From Clostridiaceae bacterium (GTDB taxonomy: Bacteria > Bacillota_A > Clostridia > Clostridiales > Clostridiaceae), in assembly GCA_029256485.1 (NCBI GenBank), contig JAQSXU010000154.1, positions 1 through 7,702 on the forward strand: a stretch of 7,702 nt of DNA, given 5' to 3'. Below, one piece after another: positions 1 to 5,825 of this stretch. The notes below the pieces were generated by a model. The model ran no database searches, had not been told where the DNA came from, and worked only from the letters and a program-made list of their open reading frames with translations. How positions within the stretch are numbered: the stretch's first letter is position 1; each line of letters opens with the position of its first letter. Position numbers and translations under genes: made by a program.

Positions 1-1188
1 ATTATTTACAAGAGTAACAAATTCTGCTCTTGTTATATATTGATCAGGCTTAAAACTTCCATCAGGATATCCCTTAACCCAACCCTTTGCTGCAGAAGAA
101 TTAATATAATCAATCGCCCAATGTTCTTCTATATCAGTGAAGCTATTACCTTGTACTGAACTTAAATTATCAAATCTTGATGCTATAGCTGCTAATTCTG
201 CTCTGGTAATAGAATCTCCAGGTTTAAAACTTCCATTTGGATAACCTTCTATTATTTTTCCGTTAGCTAAAGTAGCAATATGCTTAATTGACCATCTGTT
301 GTCACTTACATCAGAGAAACCTTCAAATCCTGTTGATATGCTTATTCTATAAACAGGATCTAGAAGCCTATAGAATACTGTAGCTACTTCTTCTCTCGTT
401 ATTAACCCTTCAGGTCTCACTGTATTATCAGGATAACCTTGTATATATTGAAAGTGATCTATTTTATTTAATTTATCTATCGGTACTAAAGAATCTTCTA
501 TTATAACAACTTCTTCACCGTCATCGTCATCGTCACCATCATCGTCATTTCCATCATCCACATATGATTCTTTTAGATTTATGTATATCGGCATGTATGC
601 TGTTACAGATTCTAGCTCATTGCCAGCTTCGAGATCCATATATAGAGAATATTTTAAATCTATAACATCCCCCTTATCTAAGCTAAATTTATCATCAGAA
701 TCAAGTATGTATCCATGATACTTATCGCTTTCTGTTTCATAAAGTATATCTGAGAGTTTTGTATAATCAATCAGTGTTTTGTTAAAAGAAAAGATGTTTC
801 CCTTTTCTATTTTTAATTTTATATTAGTTAAAAATGAATTAAATACCGCATTTTTAGCATAATCATTTTTAATAACAATATTCTTTATACCTATAGCCAA
901 GTTATCTACATCTATTTTTTTAAATTGATTTTCTATCCTTATAACACCATTTATACCGCCAATTCCTTTTTCGGCATCATCTTCAGTAGCAGGATACAAT
1001 TGACCATCAAAGAGATTTCCATTATGAGATATGCTGCCATCATCGTTTATTGTTACTAATACATTAGGATTATTCTGTGTAGTTGCAGAAAAAGTATATT
1101 CCATTAGATTACTGGCTATTGCTCCGCCTACTAGAACAATAACAAATATCCTAAGTATAGTTTTAATAGATTTGCTTATAAGATTCAA
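1..1188 (-). CDS. SLH-domain surface protein with TasA-like ectodomain (partial, 3' end off window)
   Basis: The reading frame is open for 396 codons from a TTG at 1188 and runs off the left edge, so the C-terminus is missing. TTG is chosen because AAAGAGGTG lies 6 bases upstream and no better in-frame start is present. Residues 10-25 form a hydrophobic N-terminal signal or anchor; it lacks the GYxxW motif of the neighbouring secreted proteins. Residues about 40-205 look like a TasA/camelysin-type beta-sandwich, with LYPA...GVIRIEN early and AGNELESV before the last strand. An Asp-rich linker follows (211-226). Then come three S-layer homology repeats: about 237-277 with QGYPDN and ITREE, 291-337 with FSDV, EGYPNGSFKP and ITRAE, and 350-396 with FTDI, HWA, KGYPDGSFKP and ITRAE, the last probably cut near its end. 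SLH modules of this family bind secondary cell-wall polymers, so I infer it anchors the products of this locus to the wall. It lies 41 bases downstream of the DUF5305-like gene, presumably in the same transcript. The SLH call is firm; the ectodomain call is moderate. Confidence 0.93.
   Translation of the reverse strand, partial: MNLISKSIKTILRIFVIVLVGGAIASNLMEYTFSATTQNNPNVLVTINDDGSISHNGNLFDGQLYPATEDDAEKGIGGINGVIRIENQFKKIDVDNLAIGIKNIVIKNDYAKNAVFNSFLTNIKLKIEKGNIFSFNKTLIDYTKLSDILYETESDKYHGYILDSDDKFSLDKGDVIDLKYSLYMDLEAGNELESVTAYMPIYINLKESYVDDGNDDDGDDDDDGEEVVIIEDSLVPIDKLNKIDHFQYIQGYPDNTVRPEGLITREEVATVFYRLLDPVYRISISTGFEGFSDVSDNRWSIKHIATLANGKIIEGYPNGSFKPGDSITRAELAAIASRFDNLSSVQGNSFTDIEEHWAIDYINSSAAKGWVKGYPDGSFKPDQYITRAEFVTLVNN
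511..558 (-). repeat. Asp-codon microsatellite-like tract (acidic linker)
   Basis: On the coding strand this is a run of GAT/GAC codons with interspersed Gly, giving DDGNDDDGDDDDDGEE (residues 211-226 of the SLH protein). The near-repeat of GATGAC units could change length by slippage in steps of three or six bases without breaking the frame. It separates the beta-rich ectodomain from the SLH module. Calcium binding is conceivable from the dense Asp/Gly spacing but is not shown. Confidence 0.75.
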
Positions 1189-1229
1189 TTTTATCACCTC
1201 TTTGATAATAAATGTTATTAATAAAAAAA

Positions 1230-2366
1230 TTAACCACTTAACTGCGAATCTGTCTTAATTTGTTCTGTTACATCTTCTGTTATAATGTCTTCCATAATAT
1301 CTTTTTTATCATTAGTTTGTTCAGAGTTATCTAAGTATTTTAAATCAAGTAAAAACATTTCGTTAACATCAGATACATAAAACTTGTTAATTTCTTTATT
1401 TTCACAATATTTATAAACTATCGGTCTTTCTATTTCATCCGCAATTTTAACTAAATCCTCAATAGAATTAACATTTTTTGAATTCGTTATACTAATATCT
1501 GAATTTAGAGCAACTAACCTGTCTCCATACTTCTTAAAAATCCTTGAAAGTTCCTTTTCTAAAGGATTCTTTTCACATGCAAGTTTAGTAAAAAATATTA
1601 ATATTATTAGTGCAATTATTAAAAAAACTAAGATTATTCCATAAATTATAATTAGATTTTTGTTTATTGGTTTCTGCACCTGTTTTATTTCTTCAATTGC
1701 TTCAGTTTGATCTACAATATTTTCTTCAGTTATTTCAAACATGTCAACGTCAAGCGGAATTATTAAACTAGGTGAAATAGACTTTTCAATTGGTCCTTTA
1801 TCTGTAATTCCGGTTAAATCTATATTCATGATTAAGGTTAATACTGTGCTGCATTTTATTTTAGATGATTCTTTTATTTCTTTAACAAATGTATTATAGT
1901 CGATGAGATTTAATATTACACTTTCATTTATTAATATTTTACCATCATTGGAGTTAAACCATTCATTTTGCTTAATTGGAAAATCCTTCTCCCAAATATT
2001 TACTAAATCTTCCCCTTCACCGGTAAAACCTTTTACTTTAGCTATAATATTATATTCACCCTTAACATCTGTAGCTCTTTCTCCATTGAATTCATACTTT
2101 AGGTTTGCTCCAATGTAATCAACAAATTCTGTTATATATATTTTTCCTTTTTTTAAATTTTTTTCTTTATACAGATTATTTTGTTTAAGATAAACACTAT
2201 AATCTATTTTTGACTTATAGTTATATGTATATAAAGGGATTTTTTTATCCTCAAACCCTGGGTTAGAAATATTGTTGAAAATTAGAAATACACTTAATAT
2301 TATAAATAAAATTAGTACTAAAATTAGTGCTAATCTTGGCTTTTTATTTAATGTTAATTTCTTCAT
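1230..2366 (-). CDS. DUF5305-like two-pass membrane protein
   Basis: This 378-residue protein has a short basic N-terminus, a membrane helix at 11-30, an extracytoplasmic domain at about 31-236, a second helix at 238-260 and a cytoplasmic tail of about 118 residues. The outer domain has the pattern I associate with DUF5305: YNYKSKIDYSVYL, then YITEFVDYI, then VKGEYNIIAKV. The tail contains KYGDRLV and SIEDLVKIADEIERPIVY, also typical of that family, and ends in an acidic stretch. The family has no defined biochemical role; from memory it often sits beside archaeal-type signal peptidases, which fits here. The ATG at 2366 has AGGGGG just upstream. The gene follows a hairpin after the TasA-like gene and precedes the SLH gene by 41 bases. 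An accessory role in export or assembly of the secreted proteins is inference. The family assignment is from motif memory and moderately sure. Confidence 0.85.
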   Translation of the reverse strand: MKKLTLNKKPRLALILVLILFIILSVFLIFNNISNPGFEDKKIPLYTYNYKSKIDYSVYLKQNNLYKEKNLKKGKIYITEFVDYIGANLKYEFNGERATDVKGEYNIIAKVKGFTGEGEDLVNIWEKDFPIKQNEWFNSNDGKILINESVILNLIDYNTFVKEIKESSKIKCSTVLTLIMNIDLTGITDKGPIEKSISPSLIIPLDVDMFEITEENIVDQTEAIEEIKQVQKPINKNLIIIYGIILVFLIIALIILIFFTKLACEKNPLEKELSRIFKKYGDRLVALNSDISITNSKNVNSIEDLVKIADEIERPIVYKYCENKEINKFYVSDVNEMFLLDLKYLDNSEQTNDKKDIMEDIITEDVTEQIKTDSQLSG

Positions 2367-2398
2367 TTAATCCCCCTGGTTTGTATCTAAAAATGTAG

Positions 2399-2431
2399 TA
2401 ATAGTAGCAGGTATAAACCCTGCTACTATTA
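2399..2431 (-). terminator. Hairpin after the TasA-like gene: weak terminator or processing/attenuation stem
   Basis: The arms 2399-2411 and 2419-2431 are perfectly complementary over 13 bp (TAATAGTAGCAGG / CCTGCTACTATTA) around a 7-base loop. On the minus strand it begins 13 bases after the TasA-like stop codon. The following sequence is CTACATTTTT, so the U-tract is short and displaced by several bases. That suits partial termination or an mRNA-stabilising 3' stem better than a strong stop. It could raise the level of the upstream secreted subunit relative to the downstream DUF5305-like and SLH genes. Confidence 0.6.
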
Positions 2432-2443
2432 TTTTATATTGAA

Positions 2444-3028
2444 TTACTGATTGAATTGTTTAAATGTAGCACTAAGATTAGTTTCTAATGTAGAATCTTC
2501 TGCTATGTCATCAGGTGTTACAAAAGTAACATAATAACGTACATATCCACCTACAGGTATTTCTTCAGTAGGTAAATCCCAAGCATGACCTATATATTGT
2601 GTTGCAACTACATCTCCATTTGCATTAAGGATAGCGATATCTAATCTTGATGATGATAATCCTAAATCTTCCCATGGACCCCAAGGAGATGTTATACTAG
2701 CAAATTTTACAGGCATTGTACTGTTGTTTTTCATTAATACTTGAATATTGTATTTTGCTCCAGGGTATACATTATTAATTGTTAACTTTGCATTATCCCA
2801 TTGATTTTGTCCATCATTATCTGCCTCTACAGAATAATCAGATAGTGCACCCATATGAGGGTCTATTAAATTAACTTCTTCATTATTAAGATCTACAAAG
2901 TGAACATCTAAATGTCCTGTATTAACTTCTTGTTCAAAGTTTAATGTGTCAGTCCATGCTGCATATCCTGCTCCAATCATCATTATTGCTACTACCATTG
3001 TTAAAGCAATTAATTTTGTTTTTTTCAT
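2444..3028 (-). CDS. TasA/camelysin-like secreted protein with SipW-type signal peptide
   Basis: The protein is 194 residues and starts at an ATG preceded by AAGGAGAG at good spacing. Residues 1-25 are a SipW-type signal peptide: MKKTK, a hydrophobic core, then GAGYAAWTD. By analogy with TasA, cleavage would fall after GYA (residue 23). The mature part has TasA/camelysin hallmarks: NTGHLDVHF just after the signal, NNVYPGAKYNIQVLMKNNS at about 85-103 (compare the LKPGD...ENNGS region of TasA), and a closing strand pair ending SATFKQFNQ. In this family the mature protein is exported, donor-strand-like fibre formation is known for TasA, and some members are annotated as peptidase M73; no protease active site is visible here. 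It is the only gene in the window with a long private upstream region and a hairpin directly behind it, so I infer it is the most abundant product, probably the fibre subunit. The family is fairly sure; polymerisation is inferred. Confidence 0.9.
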   Translation of the reverse strand: MKKTKLIALTMVVAIMMIGAGYAAWTDTLNFEQEVNTGHLDVHFVDLNNEEVNLIDPHMGALSDYSVEADNDGQNQWDNAKLTINNVYPGAKYNIQVLMKNNSTMPVKFASITSPWGPWEDLGLSSSRLDIAILNANGDVVATQYIGHAWDLPTEEIPVGGYVRYYVTFVTPDDIAEDSTLETNLSATFKQFNQ

Positions 3029-3067
3029 TTTTATTCTCTCCTTTTATTTAATATTAACCTTTGAGGT

Positions 3068-3082
3068 TTCTATTGAATAGAA
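3068..3082. promoter_or_regulatory. 15-bp dyad TTCTATT-N-AATAGAA
   Basis: The 7-bp arms 3068-3074 and 3076-3082 are perfectly inverted around one base. The dyad lies 40 bases upstream of the TasA-like ATG and overlaps the second AAGTATAC copy. It could be a dimeric operator or, in RNA, a 6-bp hairpin with a 3-base loop in the leader. Confidence 0.4.
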
Positions 3083-3104
3083 GTATACAGTCATTTCAAT
3101 CTTC

Positions 3105-3132
3105 ATTCTACATGCATAAGTATACTTTTAAA
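3105..3132 (-). promoter_or_regulatory. Possible sigma-A-type promoter for the TasA-like gene
   Basis: On the minus strand, TTTAAA (3132-3127, 4 of 6 to TTGACA) is followed after 16 bases by TAGAAT (3110-3105, 5 of 6 to TATAAT). Transcription would start near 3098, giving a leader of about 70 bases. AT-rich DNA yields such matches by chance, so this is a candidate only. The palindrome AAGTATACTT lies in the spacer. Confidence 0.3.
3118..3127. promoter_or_regulatory. 10-bp palindrome AAGTATACTT, with a second partial copy at 3081-3088
   Basis: AAGTATACTT is a perfect palindrome between the candidate -35 and -10 boxes. AAGTATAC recurs 37 bp away at 3081-3088, where the last two positions differ. 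Paired sites around a promoter are what an operator would look like. The binding protein is unknown. Confidence 0.35.
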
Positions 3133-3197
3133 TCATATTTTAGTGTTACTATAATACTACTTAATTACTATATGGTAGCTCTTTAGTAGTATGAGCT

Positions 3198-4415
3198 TTA
3201 AAATACGATTTCATCAAGAGGTAAATCCTTTTCACTTTTTATTAGAAGAGTTAGCCATCCAATTTTAGGGACTACGTATTTAATTTTACCTTTAATATTT
3301 TTAGGTTTAACTAAATCTGCATCAACTCCTGAATTGTTGTCACCCTTAGTTCTAAAAAGCATATCTCCTGAATCATCTTTTTTTATTTGTATTATTCTGT
3401 GAGAAATCAGTATTCCATCGCTGTGAAACTGAATTACATCATTTACTTTCAGATTATTTATTTCTTCCTCTTCAGTTATTTTTTCTACTAATATAATATC
3501 TCCTGGTTTTATTTCAGGTTCCATGCTGCCCGTTGCAATGACCGATGGATATATCGGGAATACACCAACTGAAAACCATATAATACCTATAGATATAATA
3601 CTTGTGACAATCCAACTTACAAGATCTTCTTTATCATGCTGTGTTTTTTTAATTTCTTTAGCATTATTTAAATAAATAGATTTAAAAACCATCAAAAAGA
3701 AAATCGGACACAAAATACCTATTAAAGCTGTTATTATCCATTTTAAATTAGGTAGAATTGGTGAAAGCCAATGGAAACCCTGTATAGTACCCAAATATAT
3801 AATTGAAGTAAAGGGTCCTCCCAAATATACCAAATATGAAGTAAATAAATTATGAGAGAATTCAGGCGCAAAATACTCTGCACCAAATTTTACGAAATTT
3901 TCCAAGCTATTTAATTCAATGTATTTATTAACTGAAAAATTAGTAATAGTCATTAACAAGGCAATTATTATAAAAACTGTATAACTTTCTTTTTTTGTAA
4001 AACTGTTAATGAGATAGCTTCTTATAAATTCTCTGCCTACTAATGAAGATCCTATAAAAATTATATTTGTTATTATTCCTTTTGGAGTATGGCTATAAGG
4101 ACTTTTACCTATTCCATCAAAAAATCCGGCAAATATTGTTATCAAAATATAAGTAACACCAAAAATGCATGCCCAAAAATATATAAATTTTCTGTGCTTT
4201 AATTTTGCTGTTGATTTAATATGCGGCATTCTCCAAATAATTGTTGCTATACTAATCCACAAAATAGGCTTTATAAGATATGTAAATAAATATCCATCTA
4301 TAATTGTTTTTATTGAAGAATTATCAATTATATAAATAGATAAAAATAATATTATTATATAAATACTTTTTTTATAGGTTGTTCTTGTCGGTAAATAGTT
4401 ATTTGTATTACGCAT
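3198..4415 (-). CDS. SipW-like (S26B) signal peptidase with long polytopic N-terminal domain
   Basis: The 405-residue protein has its peptidase domain at about 288-391. The nucleophile lies in ATGSMEPEIKPGD (Ser297). The general-base position lies in ILISHRI (His339), where ordinary bacterial type I enzymes have Lys; Ser/His marks the archaeal, eukaryotic ER and SipW group. The third box is RTKGDNNSGVDADLV (356-369) with Asp359 and Asp365 as candidate acids. A membrane helix (265-287) precedes the active site. The first roughly 250 residues hold about seven more hydrophobic segments (near 17-31, 42-61, 76-98, 113-129, 144-162, 188-209 and 224-247). Bacillus SipW is only about 190 residues, so this N-terminal domain is additional; I cannot assign it to a family. 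The ATG at 4415 has AGAGGA five bases upstream. The gene follows two SipW-type substrates and precedes a third, so it very probably cleaves them. The peptidase assignment is firm; the role of the extra domain is unknown. Confidence 0.95.
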   Translation of the reverse strand: MRNTNNYLPTRTTYKKSIYIIILFLSIYIIDNSSIKTIIDGYLFTYLIKPILWISIATIIWRMPHIKSTAKLKHRKFIYFWACIFGVTYILITIFAGFFDGIGKSPYSHTPKGIITNIIFIGSSLVGREFIRSYLINSFTKKESYTVFIIIALLMTITNFSVNKYIELNSLENFVKFGAEYFAPEFSHNLFTSYLVYLGGPFTSIIYLGTIQGFHWLSPILPNLKWIITALIGILCPIFFLMVFKSIYLNNAKEIKKTQHDKEDLVSWIVTSIISIGIIWFSVGVFPIYPSVIATGSMEPEIKPGDIILVEKITEEEEINNLKVNDVIQFHSDGILISHRIIQIKKDDSGDMLFRTKGDNNSGVDADLVKPKNIKGKIKYVVPKIGWLTLLIKSEKDLPLDEIVF

Positions 4416-4493
4416 ACTTGTCCTCTATTAATTGATAAAAAATTATTTTTCTGCTCAAATTTCTTATTCTATCATTTTTCCTGATTCAGTTAG

Positions 4494-5183
4494 TTAATCA
4501 CTTGTAGATTCTGGCTCATTGCTTGAATCTTCTGATTCACTGCTTAATGGTTTAGATTCATTTGCAGTCTCGCTCGTTTCATCACTTGACTTTTCTGGTT
4601 CATTGTTTTGTCCTTCTGATTCATCATTTGATGATTCAGTTTTATTGTTTAATTCCGAAGAGTTGTCGCTTGATTGTTCAAGCTCATTTAGTGTTTCTTC
4701 TGATTCACTACTTGATGGTTCTAATCCATTTATAGGCTCTTTCGTTTCATTACTCAACTGTTCTGGTTCATTGTTTATTTCTTCTGTTTTGTCATTTGTT
4801 GGGTATGATTCATTGTTTGTTTGTTCATTTTCGCTGCTTGATTCAACAGAACTCGAACTTGAATTATCAGTAGAATTAAGCACAGGTATTTCTGTTAACT
4901 TATTTTGATCTTGAATCAACTGGTCTTCTAGTAATTTTTGTTGTTCTAAAAGAACTCTTTGCTGTTCAGCAAGCATTTTTTGTTGTTCTTCAGCTATCTG
5001 TATATCTAGTTGAGTTTGAAGTTCTTCTAATTGTGCATTCATACTTTCTAATACATCTGGATCAGGAACTACTGTAATATTACCTTTTATATTTAACTCC
5101 TTTTCCCATAAACCATATCCAGATGATAACAGTATCATACCTGCAAACACACTAATAAAAATTATAGTTAATTTATTCTTCAT
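4494..5183 (-). CDS. SipW-type secreted coiled-coil protein with Ser/Glu/Asn-rich repeat tail
   Basis: With the preferred ATG at 5183 the product is 229 residues. An in-frame ATG at 5195 would add MEEN, but its GAG-GAA codons form part of the GGAGG ribosome binding site of the 5183 start, and only the shorter form gives the basic MKNK N-terminus shared with the other secreted proteins. Residues 1-26 are a SipW-type signal (SSGYGLW), with cleavage likely after Gly24. Residues 41-95 are a Gln/Leu/Glu-rich amphipathic helix with EEQQKMLAEQQRVLLEQQKL, a good coiled-coil candidate. Residues 103-229 are almost wholly Ser, Glu, Asn, Thr, Pro and Asp, and include a 56-residue tandem duplication. No TasA-like beta domain, sortase motif or SLH repeat is visible. 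Such a protein could be a stalk, spacer or oligomerising adaptor in the surface structure, but that is inference; I recognise no family. It follows the upstream secreted-protein gene by 29 bases. Confidence 0.88.
   Translation of the reverse strand: MKNKLTIIFISVFAGMILLSSGYGLWEKELNIKGNITVVPDPDVLESMNAQLEELQTQLDIQIAEEQQKMLAEQQRVLLEQQKLLEDQLIQDQNKLTEIPVLNSTDNSSSSSVESSSENEQTNNESYPTNDKTEEINNEPEQLSNETKEPINGLEPSSSESEETLNELEQSSDNSSELNNKTESSNDESEGQNNEPEKSSDETSETANESKPLSSESEDSSNEPESTSD
4528..4863 (-). repeat. 168-bp (56-codon) tandem duplication in the low-complexity tail
   Basis: Two copies lie in the same frame at a period of 168 bp. The best conserved 91 bp, 4528-4618 and 4696-4786, align without gaps with 18 mismatches by my count (about 80% identity). 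The remaining 77 bp of each unit stay in register but are weaker. At protein level NNEPE recurs at residues 137 and 193 and SSESE at 158 and 214, both 56 apart. This indicates growth of the tail by duplication. Confidence 0.8.
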
Positions 5184-5188
5184 ATTTT

Positions 5189-5193
5189 CCTCC
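5189..5193 (-). promoter_or_regulatory. Ribosome binding site GGAGG that decides the start at 5183
   Basis: GGAGG overlaps the upstream candidate start (ATGGAGG) and ends 5 bases before the ATG at 5183. The ATG at 5195 has no purine-rich site of its own (CTGTTTAT precedes it). The shorter product is therefore preferred. Confidence 0.75.
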
Positions 5194-5212
5194 ATATAAA
5201 CAGATAGCAGTT

Positions 5213-5809
5213 CTATATTCCTTGTTCAAAAGACAATACATACTCAAAATCATAATTTTCTTCTCTATCATACAAACGTATTTTTTCTTTTAACATCTCT
5301 ATTTCATTTTCTAATTCTGTTATACTACCTTTAGATATAGTATTGGCTTCACTTGATTGAATTTTATTATCACAATTCGGATTTATATTAATCTCAAAAG
5401 ATTCAATATAATCATTCTTAATATTTAAACTGCTTCTTTGTTGTTTACTATTAGATAAACCAGTTAAAGTTGCAATATTATCATTATTTTCATATAAATT
5501 ATTGAAAACTGAAGGTATGGATCCTTCATCAATAATCTTTATAGATATATCATTATTAAAGCTTGGGTAAACTTCACCCTCTACATATAATGTTCGCCCG
5601 TCATCTGAAGGTATAAGAACCAATTTTTCATCACCAAAAGATATTTTTTCATCATCCACATAGAAAACTGGATTTATAAAACCTGTCTTTACTGACAATC
5701 TTATATTATTGTTTTCTTCCCATGATGAATACCCAACGCCTAATATGCTCATTGATAAAATAGTAGCTAAAAAAATAACTTTTGTTTTTATTAATCTTCT
5801 TTTTTTCAT
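5213..5809 (-). CDS. Small secreted protein with SipW-type signal peptide, TasA-like with inserted helix
   Basis: This is a 198-residue protein. The N-terminus is MKKRRLIKTK, a hydrophobic core, then GVGYSSWEE (signal about 1-30, cleavage likely after Ser28). The following NNIRLSVKTGFINPVF matches the stretch just after the signal in TasA/camelysin proteins (compare NTGHLDVHF in the TasA-like product of this locus). EGEVYPSFNNDISIKI at 77-92 fits the position of the strand after the PG turn. Residues 163-181 (ITELENEIEMLKEKIRLYD) form a short amphipathic helix inserted before a last strand, FEYVLSFEQ. I read it as a divergent TasA-like fold carrying a coiled-coil insertion. It starts 16 bases after the response-regulator gene, with GGGGGA nine bases ahead of its ATG, so it is co-transcribed. 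A minor subunit or TapA-like assembly role is possible by position, but there is no sequence similarity to TapA that I can see. Function uncertain. Confidence 0.85.
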   Translation of the reverse strand: MKKRRLIKTKVIFLATILSMSILGVGYSSWEENNNIRLSVKTGFINPVFYVDDEKISFGDEKLVLIPSDDGRTLYVEGEVYPSFNNDISIKIIDEGSIPSVFNNLYENNDNIATLTGLSNSKQQRSSLNIKNDYIESFEININPNCDNKIQSSEANTISKGSITELENEIEMLKEKIRLYDREENYDFEYVLSFEQGI

Positions 5810-5825
5810 ATTCCATATCCCCCAT

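Larger units (their letters stand above)
3029..3197 (-). promoter_or_regulatory. Intergenic control region upstream of the TasA-like gene
   Basis: These 169 bases hold no gene and form the largest gap in the window. Reading toward the TasA-like gene, they contain: an inverted repeat (arms 3185-3192 and 3154-3161); two copies of TATAGTAA on the minus strand (3165-3172 and 3147-3154, 18 bp apart); a possible promoter (3132-3105) overlapping the palindrome AAGTATACTT; a second partial copy of that palindrome (3081-3088); a 15-bp dyad (3068-3082); and the ribosome binding site AAGGAGAG. The density of dyads suggests regulated expression. Which regulator acts here is unknown; the response regulator of this locus is the obvious candidate. 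Confidence 0.55.

Noticed and set aside
1031..1258. Plus-strand short open frame opposite the SLH protein N-terminus
   Set aside because: It overlaps a supported gene start and the end of the DUF5305-like gene; its hydrophobicity just mirrors the signal region.
1903..2118. Plus-strand open frame of 71 codons opposite the DUF5305-like gene
   Set aside because: Shadow of the minus-strand coding region with no ribosome binding site or motif.
2399..2431. Hairpin as a terminator for plus-strand transcription (ATTTTATATT follows on the plus side)
   Set aside because: No supported plus-strand gene lies to its left, so there is no transcript for it to end.
3154..3192. Inverted repeat (8-bp arms, 23-base loop) after the signal peptidase gene as a terminator
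   Set aside because: The stem is AT-rich, the loop is long and no U-tract follows on the minus strand, so it does not support an intrinsic terminator.
3990..4090. GREFIRSYL in the peptidase's membrane domain as a CPBP (Rce1-like) protease motif
   Set aside because: The CPBP motif needs EExxxR; here the first Glu is replaced and the spacing to Arg is one residue short, with no matching His motifs downstream.
4528..4863. Repeats as a CRISPR-like array
   Set aside because: The repeats are long, diverged, in frame and encode a low-complexity protein tail; there are no unique spacers between short identical repeats.
4519..4908. Plus-strand open frame of 129 codons rich in Ser, Leu and Phe
   Set aside because: It is the mirror of the repetitive Ser/Glu/Asn-rich tail on the minus strand; it has no plausible ribosome binding site and its composition is explained by the opposite gene.
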